Source: Phocoena phocoena
Taxonomy: Eukaryota; Chordata; Mammalia; Artiodactyla; Phocoenidae
Length of the DNA stretch: 64,000 nt
Direction of reading: 5' to 3'
Assembly: GCF_963924675.1 (NCBI RefSeq)
Contig: NC_089219.1
Coordinates: forward strand, 150,370,288-150,434,287
The notes beneath the pieces are model-generated. The model worked only from the letters and a program-made list of their open reading frames with translations. It searched no databases and was not told the origin of the DNA. Position 1 is the first letter of the stretch. Each line of letters starts with the position of its first letter. Positions 43,517-57,445 of the stretch are shown here, piece after piece. Both the position numbers and the translations under genes were made by a program.

Positions 43517-46500
43517 TTAGATTCCATATACATGCATTAGCATACGATATTTGTTTTTCTCTTTCTGACTTACTTCACTCTCTATGACAGATTCTAGGTC
43601 CATCCACCTCACTACAAATAACTCAATTTCGTTTCTTTTTATGATTAAGTAATATTCCATTGTATATATGTGCCACATCTTCTTTATCCATTCATCTGTT
43701 GATGGACACTTAGGTTGCTTCCATGTCCTGGCTATTGTAAATAGAGCTGCAATGAACATTGTGGTACATGACTCTTTTTGAACTATGGTTTTCTCAGGGT
43801 ATATGACCAGTAGTGGGATTGCTGGGTCGTATGGTAGTTTTATTTTTAGTTTTCTAAGGAACCTCCATACTGTTCTACACAGTGGCTATATCAATTTTCA
43901 TTCCCACTAACAGTGGAAGAGGGTTCCCTCTTCTCCACACCCTCTTCAGCATTTATTGTTTGTAGATTCTTTGATGATGGCCATTCTGACCAGTGTGAGG
44001 TGATACCTCATTGCACTTTTGATTTGCATTTCTCTAATGGTTAGTGATATTGAGCATCATTTCATGTGTTTGTTGACAATATGTATATCTTCTTTGGAGA
44101 AATGTCTATTTAGGTCTTCTGCTCATTTTTGGATTGGTTTCTTTGTTTTTTTGATATTGAGCTGCATGAGCTGCTTGTAAATTTTGGAAATTAATCCTTT
44201 CACAGTTGCTTCATTTGCAAACATTTTCTCCCATTCTGAGGGCTGTCTTCTCATCTTGTTTATGTTTTCCTTTGCTGTGCAAAAGCTTTTAAGTTTCATT
44301 AGGTCCCGTTTGTTTATTTTTCTTTTTATTTCCATTTCTGTAGAGGTGGGTCAAAAAGGATCTTGCTGTGATTTATGTCATAGAGTGTTCTGCCTATGTT
44401 TTGCTCTAAGAGTTTTATAGTGTCTGGCCTTACATTATGGTCTTTAATCCATTTTGAGTTTATTTTTGGGTATGGCATTAAGGAGTGTTCTAATTTCATT
44501 CTTTTACATGTAGCTGTCCAGTTTTCCCAGTACCACTTATTGATGAGGCTGTCTTTTCTCCGTTGTATATTCTTGCCTCTTTTATCAAAAATAAGGTGAC
44601 CATATGTGCGTGGGTTTACCTCTAGACTTTCTATCCTGTTCCATTGATCTATATTTCTGTTTTTGTGCCAGTACCATACTGTCTTGATTACTGTAGTTTT
44701 GTAGTATAGTCTGAAGTCCAGGAGCCTAATTCCTCCAGCTCTGTTTTTCTTTCTCAAGATTGCTTTGGCTATTTGGAGTCTTTTGTTCTTCCATACAAAT
44801 TGTGAAATATTTTGTTCTAGTTCTGTGAAAAATGTCATTGGTAGTTTGATAGGGATTGCATTGAATCTGTGGATTGCATTGTTTAGTATAGTCGTTTTAC
44901 ATGGTTGATTCTTCCAATACAAGAAAATGGTATATCTCTCCATCTGTTTGTATCATCTTTAATTTCTTCCATCAGTGTCTTATTGTTTTCTACATACAGG
45001 TCTTTTGTCTCCTTAGGTAGGTTTATTCCTGGGTATTTTATTCTTTTTGTTGCAATGGTAAATGGGAGTGTTTCTTTCATTTCTCTTTCAGATGTTTCAT
45101 CATTAGTGTATAGGAATGCCAGAGATTTCTGTGCATTAATTTTGTATCCTGCTACGTTACCAAATTCATTGGTTAGCTCTAGTAATTTTCTAGTAGCATC
45201 TTTAGGATTCCCTATGTATAGCATCATGTCATCTGCAAACAGTGACAGCTTTACTTCTTCTTTTCTGATTTGGATTCCTTTTATTTCTTTTTCTTCTCTG
45301 ATTGCTATGGCTAAAACTTCTGAAACTATGTTGAATAATAGTGGTGAGAGTGGACAACCTTGTCTTGTTCCTGATCTTAGTGGAAATGGTTTCAGTTTTT
45401 CACCATTGAGAAAAATGTTGGTTGTGGGTTTGTCATACATGGCCTTTATTATGTTGAGGTAAGTTCCCTCTTTGCCTACTTTCAGCAGAGTTTTTATCAC
45501 AAATGGTGCTGAATTTTCTTGAAAGCTTTTTCTGCATCTATTGAGATGATCATATGGTTTTTCTCCTTTAATTTGTTAATATGGTGTATCACGTTGGTTG
45601 ATTGATTTGCATATATTGAAGAATCCTTGCATTCCTGGGATAAACCCCACTTGATCATGGTGTATGATCCTTTTAATGTGCTGTTGGATTCTGTTTGCTG
45701 GTGTTTCTGTTTGTTGAGGATTTTTGCATCTATGTTCATCTGTGATATTGGCCTGTAGTGTTCTTTCTTTTTGACACCTTTGTTTGGATTTAGTATCAGG
45801 GTGATGGTGGCCTTGTAGAATGAGTTTGGGAGTGTTCCTCCCTCTGCTATATTTTGGAAGACTTTGAGAAGGATAGATGTTAGCTCTTCTCTAAATGTTT
45901 GATAGAATTCACCTGTGAAGCCAGCTGGCCCTGGGCTTTTGTTTGTTGGAAAATTTTCAACCACGGTCTCAATTTCAGTGCTTGGGATTTGTCTGTTTAT
46001 ATTATCTTTTTCTTCCTGGTTCAGTCTCAGAACATTGTGCTTTTCTAAGAATTTGTCCATTTCTTCCATGTTGTCCATTTCATTGGCATATAGTTGCTTG
46101 TAGCAATCTCTCATGATCCTTTGTATTTCTGCAGTGTCAGTTGTTACTTCTCCTTTTTCATATCTAATTCTATTGATTTGAGTCTTCTCTGTTTTTTTCT
46201 TGATAAGTCTGGCTAATGGTTTATCCATTTTGTTTATCTTCTCAAAGAACCAGCTTTTAGTTTCATTGATCTTTGCTATTGTTTCCTTCATTTCTTTTCC
46301 ATTTATTTCGGCTCTGATCTTTATGATTTCTTTCCTTCTGCTAACTTTGGAAGTTTTTTGTTTTTCTTTCACTAATTGCTTCAGATGTAAGGTTAGGTTG
46401 TTTACTTAAGTTCTTTCTTGTTTCTTGAGGTCGGATTGTATAGCTATAAACTTCTCTCTTAGAACTGCTTTTGCTGTATCCCATAGGATTTGGGTCGTCA

Positions 46501-47335
46501 TGTTTTCATTGTCATTTGTTTCTAGGTATTTTGATTTCCTCTTTGATTTCTTCAGTGATCTCTTGGTTATTTAGTAGTGTATTGTTTAGCCTCCATGTGT
46601 TTGTATTTTATACAGATTTTTTCCTGTAATTGATATCTAGTCTCACAGCATTGTGGTCAGAAAAGATACTTGATATGATTTCAATTTTCTTAAATTTACC
46701 AAGGCTTGATTTGTGACCAAAGGTATGATCTATCCTGGAGAATGTTCCATGAGCACTTGAGAAGAAAGTGTATTCTGTTGTTTTTGAATGGAATGTCCTA
46801 TACATATCAATTAATTCTATTTGTTTAATATATCATTTAAAGCTTGTGTTTCCTTATTTATTTTCATTTTGGATGATCTGTCCATTGGTGAAAGTGGGGT
46901 GTTAAAGTCCCCTACTATTATTGTGTTACTGTCAATTTCTCCTTTTATGACTGTTAGCATTTGCCTTATGTATTGAGGTGCTCCTATGTTGGGTGCATAA
47001 ATATTTACAATTGTTATATCTTCTTCTTGGATTGATGCCTTGATCATTATTTGGTGTCCTTCTTTGTCTTTTGTAATAGTCTAAATTTAAAGTCTATTTT
47101 GTCTGATATGAGAATTGCTACTCCAGCTTTCTTTTGATTTCCATTTGCATGGAATTTCCTTTTCCATCCCCTCACTTTCAGTCTCTATGTGTCCCTAGGT
47201 CTGAAATGGGTATCTTGTAGACTGCATATAAACAGGTCTTGTTTTTGTATCCATCAGCCAGTCTATGTCTTTTGGTTGGAGCATTTAATCCATTTACATT
47301 TAAGGTGATTATCAATATGTATGTTCCTATTACCA
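43517..47335 (-). pseudogene. L1 ORF2 remnant (endonuclease/reverse transcriptase)
   Basis: Endonuclease part near 46817-47047 contains IVNIYAPNIGAPQYI and IIVGDFNTPLSPMDR. The reverse transcriptase part (44883-46372) contains [29 protein letters not shown] and the FADD core in [12 protein letters not shown]. The C-terminus (43517-43759) contains CPSTDEWIKKMWHIYTMEYY. It is split over at least five frames with stops. Confidence 0.92.
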
Positions 47336-47672
47336 TTTTGTTAATTGTTTTGGGTTTGTTATTGTAGGTCTTTTCCTTCTCTTGTGTTTCCTGCCTAGAG
47401 AGGTTCTTTTAGCATTTGTTGTAAAGCTGGTTTGGTGGTGCTGAATTCGCTTAGCTTTTTCTTGCCTGTAAAATTTTTAATTTCTCCTTCAAATCTGAAT
47501 CAGATCCTTCTTGGGTAGAGTAATCTTGGTTGTAGGTTTCTCCATTTCATCACTTTAAACCACTCCCTTCTGGCTTGCAGAGTTTCTGCTGAAAGATCAG
47601 CTGTTAACCTTATGGGGATTCCCTTGTATGTTATTTGTTGCTTTTCCGTTGCTGCTTCTAATATTTTTTCTT

Positions 47673-48277
47673 TTATTTAATTTTTGATAGTTTGATTAAT
47701 ATGTGTCTTGGCATGCTTCTCCTTGGATTTATCCTGTATGGGACTCTCTGTGCTTCCTGGACTTGATTGACTATTTCCTTTCCCATATTAGGGAAGTTTT
47801 CAACTATAATCTCTTCAAATATTTTCTCAATCCCTTTCTTTTTCTCTTCCTCTTCTGGGACCCCTATAATTCGAATGTTGGTGCATTTAATATTGTCCCA
47901 GAGGTCTCTGAGATTGTCCTCAATTCTTTTCATTCTTTTTTCTTTATTCTGCTCTATGGTAGTTATTTCTACTCTTTTATCTTCTGGGTCACTTATCCAT
48001 TGTTCTGCCTCAGTTATTCTGCTATTGATTCCTTCTAGAGAATTTTTAATCTCATTTATTGTGCTGTTCATCATTTTTTGTTTGCACTTTAGTTCTTCTA
48101 GGTCCTTGTTAAACATTTCATGTATTTTCTTCATTCTATTTCCAAGATTTTGGATCACCTTTACTATCATACTCTGAATTCTTTTTCAGGTAGACTGCCT
48201 ATTTCCTCTTCATTTGTTTGGTCTGGAGGGTTTTTACCTTGCTCGTTCATCTGCTGTGTGTTTCTCTGTCTCCTCAT
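47673..48277 (-). pseudogene. L1 ORF1 remnant (RNA-binding, coiled coil)
   Basis: ATG at 48277 begins MRRQRNTQQMNEQGKNPPD and stops after EKEFRV. Another frame then continues with KVIQNLGNRMKKIHEMFNKD and a heptad-rich coiled coil to NPRRSMPRHILIKLSKIK. The rest of ORF1 is broken. In intact L1 it coats the element's RNA. Confidence 0.85.
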
Positions 48278-50400
48278 TTTTCTTAACTTACTGTGTTTGG
48301 GGTCTCTTTTTCGCAGGCTGCAGATTCATAGTTCCCATTCTTTTTGGTGTCTGCCCCGAGTGGCTAAGGTTGGTTCAGTGGGTTGTGTAGGTTTCCTGGT
48401 GGAGGGGACTGGTGACTGTGTTCTGGTTGATGAGGCTGGATCTTGTCTTGCTGGTGGGCAGGACAGCATCCGGAGGTGTGTTTTGGGGTGTCTGTGAACT
48501 TATGATTTTAGGCAGCCTCTCTGCTAATGGGTGGGGTTGTGTCCCTGTCTTGCTAGTTGTTTGGCATAGGGTGTCCAGCACTGTTAGCTTGATGATCATT
48601 TAATAGAGCTGGGTCTTAGCATTGAGAGGGAGCTCTCTGGGAGAACTTTTGTCATTTGATATTACATGGAGCCAGGAGGTCTCTGAGGGACCAATGTCCT
48701 GAACTTGGCTCTCCCACCTCAGAGGCTCAGGCCTGACACCTGGGCCGAGCACCAAAACCCTGTCAGCCACACAGCTCAAAAGAAAAAGTAGAAAGAAAGA
48801 AAAGAAAAGAAAGTTATTAAAATAATTTTTTTAATTATTAAAAATAAAAAATTAATTAAAAAAAGAAAGAAAAAAGAGAGCAACCAAACCAAAAAACAAA
48901 TCCATTAATGATAACAAGCGCTAAAAACTATACTTAAAGAAAATATGGACAGACAGAACCCTAGAACAAATGGTCAAAACAAAGCTATACAGACAAAATC
49001 ACAGAAAGAAACATACACATACAAATACACAAAAAGAGAAAAAGGAAAAAAATACATATATATACATATATATTTTTTTAAGAAAGGAAGAGAGCAACCA
49101 AATCAATAAACAGATCTACCACTGATAATAAATTCTAAATACTAAACTAAGATAAACATAAAACCAGAAGCAAATTAGACGCAGAAAGCAAACCCCTAGT
49201 CTACAGTTGTTCCCAAAGTCCACCGCCTCGATTTGGGATGATTCGTTGTCTACTCAGGTATTCCATAGATGCAGGGTGCATCAAGTTGGTTGTGGAGATT
49301 TAATCCGATGCTCCTGAGGCTACTGGGAGAGATTTCCCTTTCTCTTTTTTGTTCGCACAGCTCCTGGGGTTCAGCTTTGGATGTGGCCCCGCCTCTGCAT
49401 GTAGGTCACCTGAAGGAGTCTGTCCTTCACTCAGACAATACGGGATTAAAGTAGAAGCTGATTTGGAGGCTCTGGCTCACTCAGGCTGGGGGAGAGAGGG
49501 GTACGGAATATGGAGCAAGCCTGGGGCAGCAGAGGCCAGCATGACATTAGAACAGCCTGAGGCACGCCATGTGTTCTCCCGGGAAAGTTGTCCCTGGATC
49601 ACGGGACCCTGGCAGCGGCGGGCTGCACAGGCTCCCGGGAGGGGAGGTGTGGATAGTGACCTGTGCTTGCACACAGGCTTCCTGGTGGCTGCAGCAGCCG
49701 CCTTAGCATTTCATGCCTGTCTCTGTTGTCTGCACTGGTAACTGCAGCTCACGCCCGTCTCCATAATTCGCTCTGAATCCCCTCTCCTCGCACACCCCAA
49801 AACAATGGTCTCTTGCCTCTTAAGCAGTTCCAGACTTTTTCCCAGACTCCCCCGTGGCTAGCTGTGGTGCACTAGCCCCCTTCAGGCTGTGTTCGCGCAG
49901 CCAACCCCTATCCTCTCCCTGGAATCTGACCTCCGAAGCTGGAACCTCAGCTCCCAGCCCCCACCAGTCCCAGCGGGTGAGCAGAGAAGCTTCTCAGGCT
50001 GGTGAGTGCTGGTCAGCAATGATCCTCTGTGCGGGAATCTCTCCGTTTTGCCCTCTGCACCCCTGTTGCTGCACTCTCCTCGGTGGCTCCAAAGCTTTCC
50101 CCCCGCCTACCCCCGTCTCCTCCAGTGAAGGGGCTTCCTAGTGTGTGGAAACTTTTCCTCCTTCACAGCTCCCTTCCAGAGGTGCAGACCCCATCCCCAT
50201 TCTTTTGTCTCTGTTTTTTCTTTTGCCCTACCCAGGTACGTGGGGAGTTTCTTGCCTTTTGGGAAGTCTGACGTCATCTGCCAGCATTCAGTAGGTGTTC
50301 CGTAGGAGTTGTTGCACATGTAGATGTATTTCTGATGTTTTTGTGGGGAGGAAGGTGTTCTCTACATCTTATTCCTCCACCATCTTGAAGGTATCCTACC
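48278..50400 (-). promoter_or_regulatory. L1 5' UTR / internal promoter region
   Basis: The high-coordinate part (49200-50400) is GC- and CpG-rich; it is followed by an A-rich stretch at 48780-49190 and a moderately GC section up to the ORF1 start. Roughly 2.1 kb is long for an L1 5' UTR and may hold more than one unit. Confidence 0.6.
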
Positions 50401-50415
50401 AGTACTGTAGCATTT

Positions 50416-53400
50416 ATTGAAAAAATCCACATATAATTGGACCCACAAGGTTCAAACCCGTGCTGTTATATGGTCAACTATATTTGCTGATGCCACCAAA
50501 CCATGGTCTCTCAAAAATAAAGATTAGGAACTAAACACCTTTATGTTTCTAGCAACTAACTTTATGTTTGTCTAGCAGTGTATGACGTAGAAGATACATT
50601 CAATAGACATGTGAATAAATGGATAAATTAGTGAAGTTGCCAAGGACAGAGATTTGATTCAATTCTCTTTCCTTTCATTAACTCTCTTTGTCAAGGGCTG
50701 TGCACATAGTAGCCGCCATCTCATGGACTTATAATAATAAAGTATCAGATCACTTAGCTGCAAATGAGTGATTAAATATCTCTCAATCTTTCCTAGGAAT
50801 TGTGAGTCACAGGGATCTGGGTGTGGTACATGATTCACTCTGTCATAATATACTACAGGGCTGTTTACTTTGCAAACAAGTCAACTCTTCTACCAGACAC
50901 AGAGCAGAACAGATCTGTTTTAAGAGAGCCTAAAAGTAGGATAAACTCAAGAGGCAGAAAACATGACACAGAAAATATACAAGCAAGAGAACAAAATACA
51001 TGCCATCTACAAGATGCTAATTCATTTTCTATTTTAAATTTTCTAAAAGAAAAAGTTAAAAATACCAACTCAGCCTTGCCAATTCTGTGATTTCTATTAG
51101 TAAATAATATTTTTGTTCCACACTGTCAATTTCAGATTCTTTCTCTTCCACCACCTCTTTAAAAAATATCCAGCCTCTATGGAAACAGTTCCATTGAGCA
51201 ATACTATTCCATGCCTTCTTCTTGCTGTCAGCTCCTGACCTCTCTTTACCACTGCTCTTGATTTATTGAAGCCTTTGGCATCCTCACCAGGCTTCCTCTC
51301 CATCCAGAATCCACCCATTTTTCAGGCTGTCATCATATCCATGTTTAACATCCTAGAAACTTATTTCCTTAGTTTCAATGACTTCCCCTATTTCAGCCAC
51401 CCATTTCCATAAACACGCCCTGGAACTTTTCACCTAGAATTGTTCTGGCTCCAAAAATATTTTGTTAGACACTAGACTCTGAACGTAATCTTTAATCAAT
51501 TACTCCCAATCTACCATTCTTTGTCCTCAGTGAGACCTCCAATACATAGATTCCTCTACTTTCTATCCCTCTCTGAACTCCTGTTTTCATTTCTTCCTTT
51601 CTGATTGAGATTCTCTGACCCATCGCTTCATTTTTCTTTTCAATGTTCTTAACTTTCTTACCCTGTTCTCCCATTGTACCTGCCTGATCAAATACCAAAG
51701 GGATGAACCCCCGTGCAGCCCACTTCGAAATCTTCAGGCAATCTACTAGAGAAAATGAAGACAACCCAATGGCCACTAAATCAACTGGACTGTGTTTCTC
51801 CACCAAATCTCTCTGCCATCCTCTATCTCACCTATTTCACACTTTTTCCACTTTTCTCAGATATCTACCCTCTCCCCAACATATCTCTCTCTAAATCTCA
51901 TTGGAGGAGTTTCCCTAATTAGCGAAACACACTTTAAGGTTCACTTCACCAGTGTTTCAGGAGAAGGCAGGCTTTGTCTCTTGAGCCCTTGGAAGCTGCT
52001 TCACTCCACTGTCTGCTTCTCCTCAACTCTCCTAAACCCACCAGGAGAAAACCTTTCTTTGCTGCCAATCACCACTTGGAACCCATGGACACAGCCTCTT
52101 CAAAGTCATGTTGGAATTCAGCAGAGGGGTAAATATAGGACAGGCCACACTTTTAAAAAAAATTCTCCATCCATTTATTCTTTGCAACATTATCATGTAA
52201 AGTTATCCTGATACATCAAATTTTCTGACAAGTTGGTGGTAGGTAAAGAGATCCTACTGTGTAAGGGGAAATTAAAAAGATAAGCAAATCAAAACAATAA
52301 CAACCAAAACTCTTAGCTAAACATAACTGTAACCATAGTCCAAGAGAAAACAAGGAAAAAGCTCAAAATATTAGCAAGAAGTGCTCTCATGGACAGACTC
52401 CATTTAATGGCTTTGGCCCCTTGTCCTATACGGCTGCAGGTCAGTCTTCTCCCTAATTTTGGTCTTTGGTCTGGCCATAGGATCCAGTCCCCAGCTTCCA
52501 GGCAATACATAGGTGGAAATGATGAGTAGGAGCAACTGTCAGGTCCAGGAAGGAAGGGGCCATGTCTGTCTTGCTTGCTCTTGAAATCTAAGACCTAGCA
52601 CAGAGCTTGAGAGAGAATAAGATTTCAATAAATATTTGAGGTAACAGAGGAGAGAAAAGAAGAAGATGTAAACAAAGACCATCTTGATATTGACTTTGCC
52701 TAAGTTGTGTACTGGCTATTTTTGTATTTTCTTCTGACAAACCCAGGCAATCTTTGACTTCATCACCTTTTCCTTAGTCTCTCATAATCCCTTTGGAGTT
52801 CTAGTGGACCTTCTGTAATGTCCATTTATTCTTAGACTTGAAGTTCTTGGTCTACTTATGACTAGCAGAATAAGTGTGGATTATGTCATGTATCTAGCAT
52901 CTTGATAGATATGTCATATAGCTCTTAACATTTATGTGGATCACACATTATGTAGCATCCCTTCTGTACCAATTTCTATTCTAGGTCCTTGATGAGGGCA
53001 GTAAGAACAAGTTCCACATATCAAGATGCTTATCATCTAATAGGTATAATAAAGTAATGAATTTTGTAAAAGATGACACCCAAAAGCAATTTTTACCTTT
53101 AATGCAAATGTAACTTATCCATTTAAAAAAGTTAGTCATGTATATTTTCCTTTATCCACATAATAGGGAGGCACTACATACATCCCTGTTGACAGACCCA
53201 TTGAAGAAAAGCAGTCAGAAACAAATTATAGAGATGCTGTAATTATTTCAAATCCAGTACCTGCTAAACATTGCCAGGAATACATTGGTCTCTGTGGAAG
53301 TCTCTGTAACCAGGCAAACATGATATTGCCATGGTATTGTCTCTTGGAACAAAATAAAGCCCCAAGGTCTTTGGGGAGTTGAGGCCACTTTGGACTTTAG

Positions 53401-56100
53401 ATCAAATTGGAGTCTAAAGAAGTCAGCCATAAAGTACACCAGAAGCATAGTACATGTTCATATATACACTGATGTACCCACAAATATAAATCCTGGGTTC
53501 CCACTGTTAGTACTCTAAACATGTGGTTGGTTCTTCTACTAGGATGTCTATTTTGTCTTTTGACAGAAGAATAGAACTTCAACTTAAATATTTATTTTTG
53601 GAAAGCAAGATTGACTTATTTTAATAGAGTAAACAACTAAAAAGAAAGGAAGTAAGACCAAGAGGTGGAAAACTTTGTTTCTTTTGGTACGGGGAGTGTG
53701 GAGGAGTTTCAAAGAGAACTGAACAAACATGATTGTATAGGAAGAAGGTGTAATTACAACAGAGTGAACGTTCTTTGATGTCCGAAGATGGAAATTGTTA
53801 TTCAGGCATGAGCACACTTAAACACACATTGCCAGAGCCACTGTATTGAGATTTTAAGCCTATATGAAAATGATGTCAGTAGAAAAGGAAAAAGGACATT
53901 TCTGCACAGCTGGAAATTTAATTTTCCTTTGAAGCAAGATTCTCCTACTTCCCAAGCACTTCTGGTTTAGGCACCAAGTCCTGGGCTTAGAATCAAGAAA
54001 TGTGAGTGCCAGTATCAAGTCTCCTAGTAACGAGCAGTCTTACTTAAGGAAAGACAAAGAGTAATAGAAATACAGCCATGGAAGAAATTTCAGAATTTTC
54101 TTAATCCATCACAAATGCAGCCGGGACTTGCCTGTGCTTCAGTTTTCCATTCTGTCAAACACATCCATCACTTCCCTGCCTCCCTAACAGAACTGTACTG
54201 AGGGTCAAATGAAATGGGAGGTTTGAGAGTGGCTCATCCCTATCATCACTTTTTTCCTTGGATCCCCATGTTATTTACTGTTATTCAATCACTTTTTTAA
54301 ATTGCCTAGGCTGGTTTGTTGCACTGCATTTTTCTACCTTGATTTTGAAAGCAAGGACCTATATGTTAAGTATATAGCATATATTAAGTAAATAAAGAGC
54401 CAGAAATATGTTATTTTATTGAGCAGATACTAACAACTGAAATTCACTATGTGGTTACTAGGGCACCAGGCACTGGACTACTGTATAGTCCTTAGAAGTG
54501 GGTAGTATTGATCCTCCTTTTCCATCCAAGGAGACTGAGAATCAGAGAGGTTAAGCAACTTCCCAAGAGCACACAATTAGGAAGTAGTGGAGGAGGACCA
54601 GACTCAAATTTTTCCAGCTCCAAGGCCTTTATTCTTTCCATGCAAACAGGATTGATTAAGTTAAAAGTGGTTTGGAAGTGTTAGACATAATTATGACACA
54701 CATTGAATTTGCCTCAGGGACCTAGGAGATAAGTGCAGGAAAAATCAGGAGGAAGTAAAGGAGGAAAGATCCTTTTGATATTATTGAAACCAAAAGTGAG
54801 AGAAGTAGGAAACTATCGTGCATCTTATACCTCCAAGGATACTCCACAGGAAATTTCATTCAGCCTTATCTCCTACCCCTTTCGTCAGCCTAGCTACTGC
54901 TCTGCCATATGTTCTACTGTTCTTCTCTTCATATCCAAACGAGGCATAAATCTTTTTAACAATTAGATTCCTTAAATTTAATAACTGTCCAAATGTCTTC
55001 CATTTTCTACTTTTCAGACCCTCTTACCTCTTCTTTCTCTCTGGTGGGTCGGTGCAGTGGGCTCAGCTTGGGCACTGGCTTTCAACGTTTGATTCCATAA
55101 TGAGTGGAAAACTACAAGCCATGCCCTCAGGAGCGCTTGAACCCTGCTTTCTGCAGCTTCTAAGCTTTCACAAGTCACTGGCCACCAAGGATACCTGGCA
55201 ATAAAAACAATTGCAGCTTTAAAGGGCAAATCCTCCAGGAAAAGACTCTTTAAACCTTTCTCAGATTTTTCTACAATTTTAACTCCTTTTTATCTGCTGC
55301 TTTTTAAATTACAGGCAAACTTCACCTGAAGAAAACTCTAAAGAACAGATAGTCTGAATAGGTGAAATATGAACCTCCTACACTTTTAATTAATTCAATA
55401 CTTGTTGATTGTCTACTATGTGCAAAGCTTTGTGCAGTGAACTTTGAATTGATGGGAATTCAGATTTCCAAATAGATTGCCAGAGCTACAACATCACATG
55501 CACAACAACACCTGGACTTTCCCAAACTTCTCTTTCTCCCACTTGCTATCTTCTTTTTCTTCTGCTCTACATCTTACACAAATACTGACCACTTTTTTTT
55601 AATCTGCTGAGCAGAAAACAATCAAAGTTTTGTTATAAAAAGATATGAAGATGCATACGAAACATAATCTATGAGTGTTTGGCTTTCTAGAAGTTCGACA
55701 ATTGTCTTGTTAGTCAGAATTACCTCTAAAAAAGAGGAAATAACTAGTGTCAAATCACATATTACATACTAATATAGATTTCATATTATTGACATTGAGT
55801 AAAATATAAATTAAAGACAAAAAAACTTGTAACTGAACGAGCAGAAGTCACCACTCAGTATCTTGGTGTACTCCCTCCTGACTTTTTTCTCTCATATTAT
55901 TTTTACTTACTATTATATTGTGAACATTCTTATATGAATAAAAACTTTTAAAATATAGTCCATTTCTAAGTTGTCAGTAACTTATTAATCATTCTCCTAT
56001 TGTTGAATGCTTAGGTTGTTTCCAGTTTTTCACTATTGTAAATAAGGCAAAGATAAAACATCCTTTATGTACATTTTCCCAGTATTTTTATTATTTTGTT
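50416..56100. other. Intergenic stretch
   Basis: No gene seen. Short relics only: a MIR/L2-type end near 52535-52650 (CAATAAATATTTGAGG) and a MIR at 54425-54650. The rest appears unique or decayed. Confidence 0.45.
54425..54650 (-). mobile_element. MIR SINE relic
   Basis: CCATCCAAGGAGACTGAGAATCAGAGAGGTTAAGCAACTTCCCAAGAGCACACAATTAGGAAGTAG is a good reverse MIR core. Confidence 0.75.
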
Positions 56101-56107
56101 GGTGGAC

Positions 56108-57445
56108 AATTTATCTTATAGCATACACAAAAATCTATTCAAAATTGGTTAAAGACTTAAACGTAACACCTGAAACCATAAAGCTCCTAGAAGAAAATAT
56201 AGGTAGAAGCTTCTTGACATTGGTCTTGGCAAAGTTTTTGGATATGGCACCAAAAACAAAGGTAACAAAAGCAAAAATAGACATGCGGTATTGCATCAAA
56301 CTAAAAAGCTTCTGCACAGCAAAGGAAACCATCAATAAAATGAAAGGGCCTCTATGAAATGGGAGAAAATATTTGCAAACCATATATCTGATAAGGGGTT
56401 AATATCCCAAATAAATAAGGAACCCCCTCAAGTCAATAGCAAAAAATCAAATAACTCAATTAAAAAATGGACAAAGGAATAGAAATTTATTTAAAGAAAA
56501 CATACAAACGGCCAACAGGTGTATGAAAAGGTGTTCAATACCGCTAATTATCAAAGAAATGCAAATCAAAACCATGATGAGATATTACCTCATACCTCCT
56601 AGAATGACTGTTATCAACAGAATGAAAAATAACGTGTTGGTGAGGAAGGTGAGAAAAGGGAGCCTTTGTACACTCTTGTTGGGAATGTAAATTTGTGCAG
56701 CCACTACGGAAAACAGTATGAATTTTCCTCAGAAATTATAAAATAGAGTTACTGTGTGATCCAGCAATCCTGCATCTAGGTATATATCCAAAGGAAATGA
56801 AATCATTATCTTGAAGAGATATCTGTTCTCCATGTTCATCGAAGCATATATACGATATCCAAGACATGGAAGCAATCTATATGTCTGTACATGCAATGGA
56901 ATATTATTCAGCTTTTAAAAAGAAGGAAATACTGCCATTTGCTATGGATGAACCTTGAGGACGTTATGCTAAGGGAAATAAGCGAGACACAGAAGAACAA
57001 TTACTACATGATACCACTTCCATGAGGGATCTAAAATAGTCAGATTCTTAAAAGCAGAGAGTAGAATGGTAGTTGCCAGGGGCTACGGGGGAGGGGAAAA
57101 CAGGAAGGTAGTAGTCAAAGGTACAAAGTTTCAGTTACACAAGATGAATAAGTTCTAGAGATGCAGTGTATAGCATAGTGCCTATTGTAAACGATACTGT
57201 ATTATATACTTAAAACTTTGTTAAGGGGGTAGATCTTATGTTAGGTGATCTTATCACACTCACAAAATAATAACGAGGATGGGAGAAAAGTGTTGGAGGT
57301 GATGGATGTATTTATGGCATAGATTGTGTTGGTGATTTTCATGGGTGTATACCATTCTACCTCCAAACTCGTCAAGTTGTATACATTAAATATGTATGCT
57401 TTTTGTATGTCAAACACACCTCAATAAAGTGGCTTTAAAATGATT
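56108..57445 (+). mobile_element. Old 5'-truncated L1, ORF2 C-terminus and 3' UTR
   Basis: Starts DLNVTPETIKLLEENIGRSF, then [17 protein letters not shown], and continues through GTATGAAAAGGTGTTCAATACC, CCTGCATCTAGGTATATATCC and ATGGATGAACCTTGAGGACG to a 3' end CACCTCAATAAAGTGGCTTT. Frames are broken. It is older than the 43-50 kb copy. Confidence 0.9.

Larger units (their letters stand above)
43133..50400 (-). mobile_element. Near full-length degenerate L1 (about 7.3 kb) with 15-bp target-site duplication
   Basis: Poly(A) end at 43133-43160 and 5' end at about 50400. It is flanked by AGTACTGTAGTATTT (43118-43132) and AGTACTGTAGCATTT (50401-50415). From high to low coordinates: a CpG-rich 5' UTR (about 48278-50400), ORF1 start at 48277, coiled-coil ORF1 remnant, ORF2 endonuclease, reverse transcriptase and C-terminal parts (about 47335-43510), 3' UTR. 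Both frames carry stops and shifts, so it cannot move by itself. It has landed in an older short repeat (TTGAAAAAATCCACATATAATTGGACCC on one side). Confidence 0.95.

Noticed and set aside
44905..45462. 185-residue plus-strand frame and others through 44-48 kb
   Set aside because: Antisense of L1 ORF2/ORF1; the minus strand carries the real reverse transcriptase motifs.
48375..50319. Several GC-rich frames at 48.4-50.3 kb that might be a separate gene
   Set aside because: They fall within the L1 5' UTR, between the ORF1 start and the target-site duplication at 50401.
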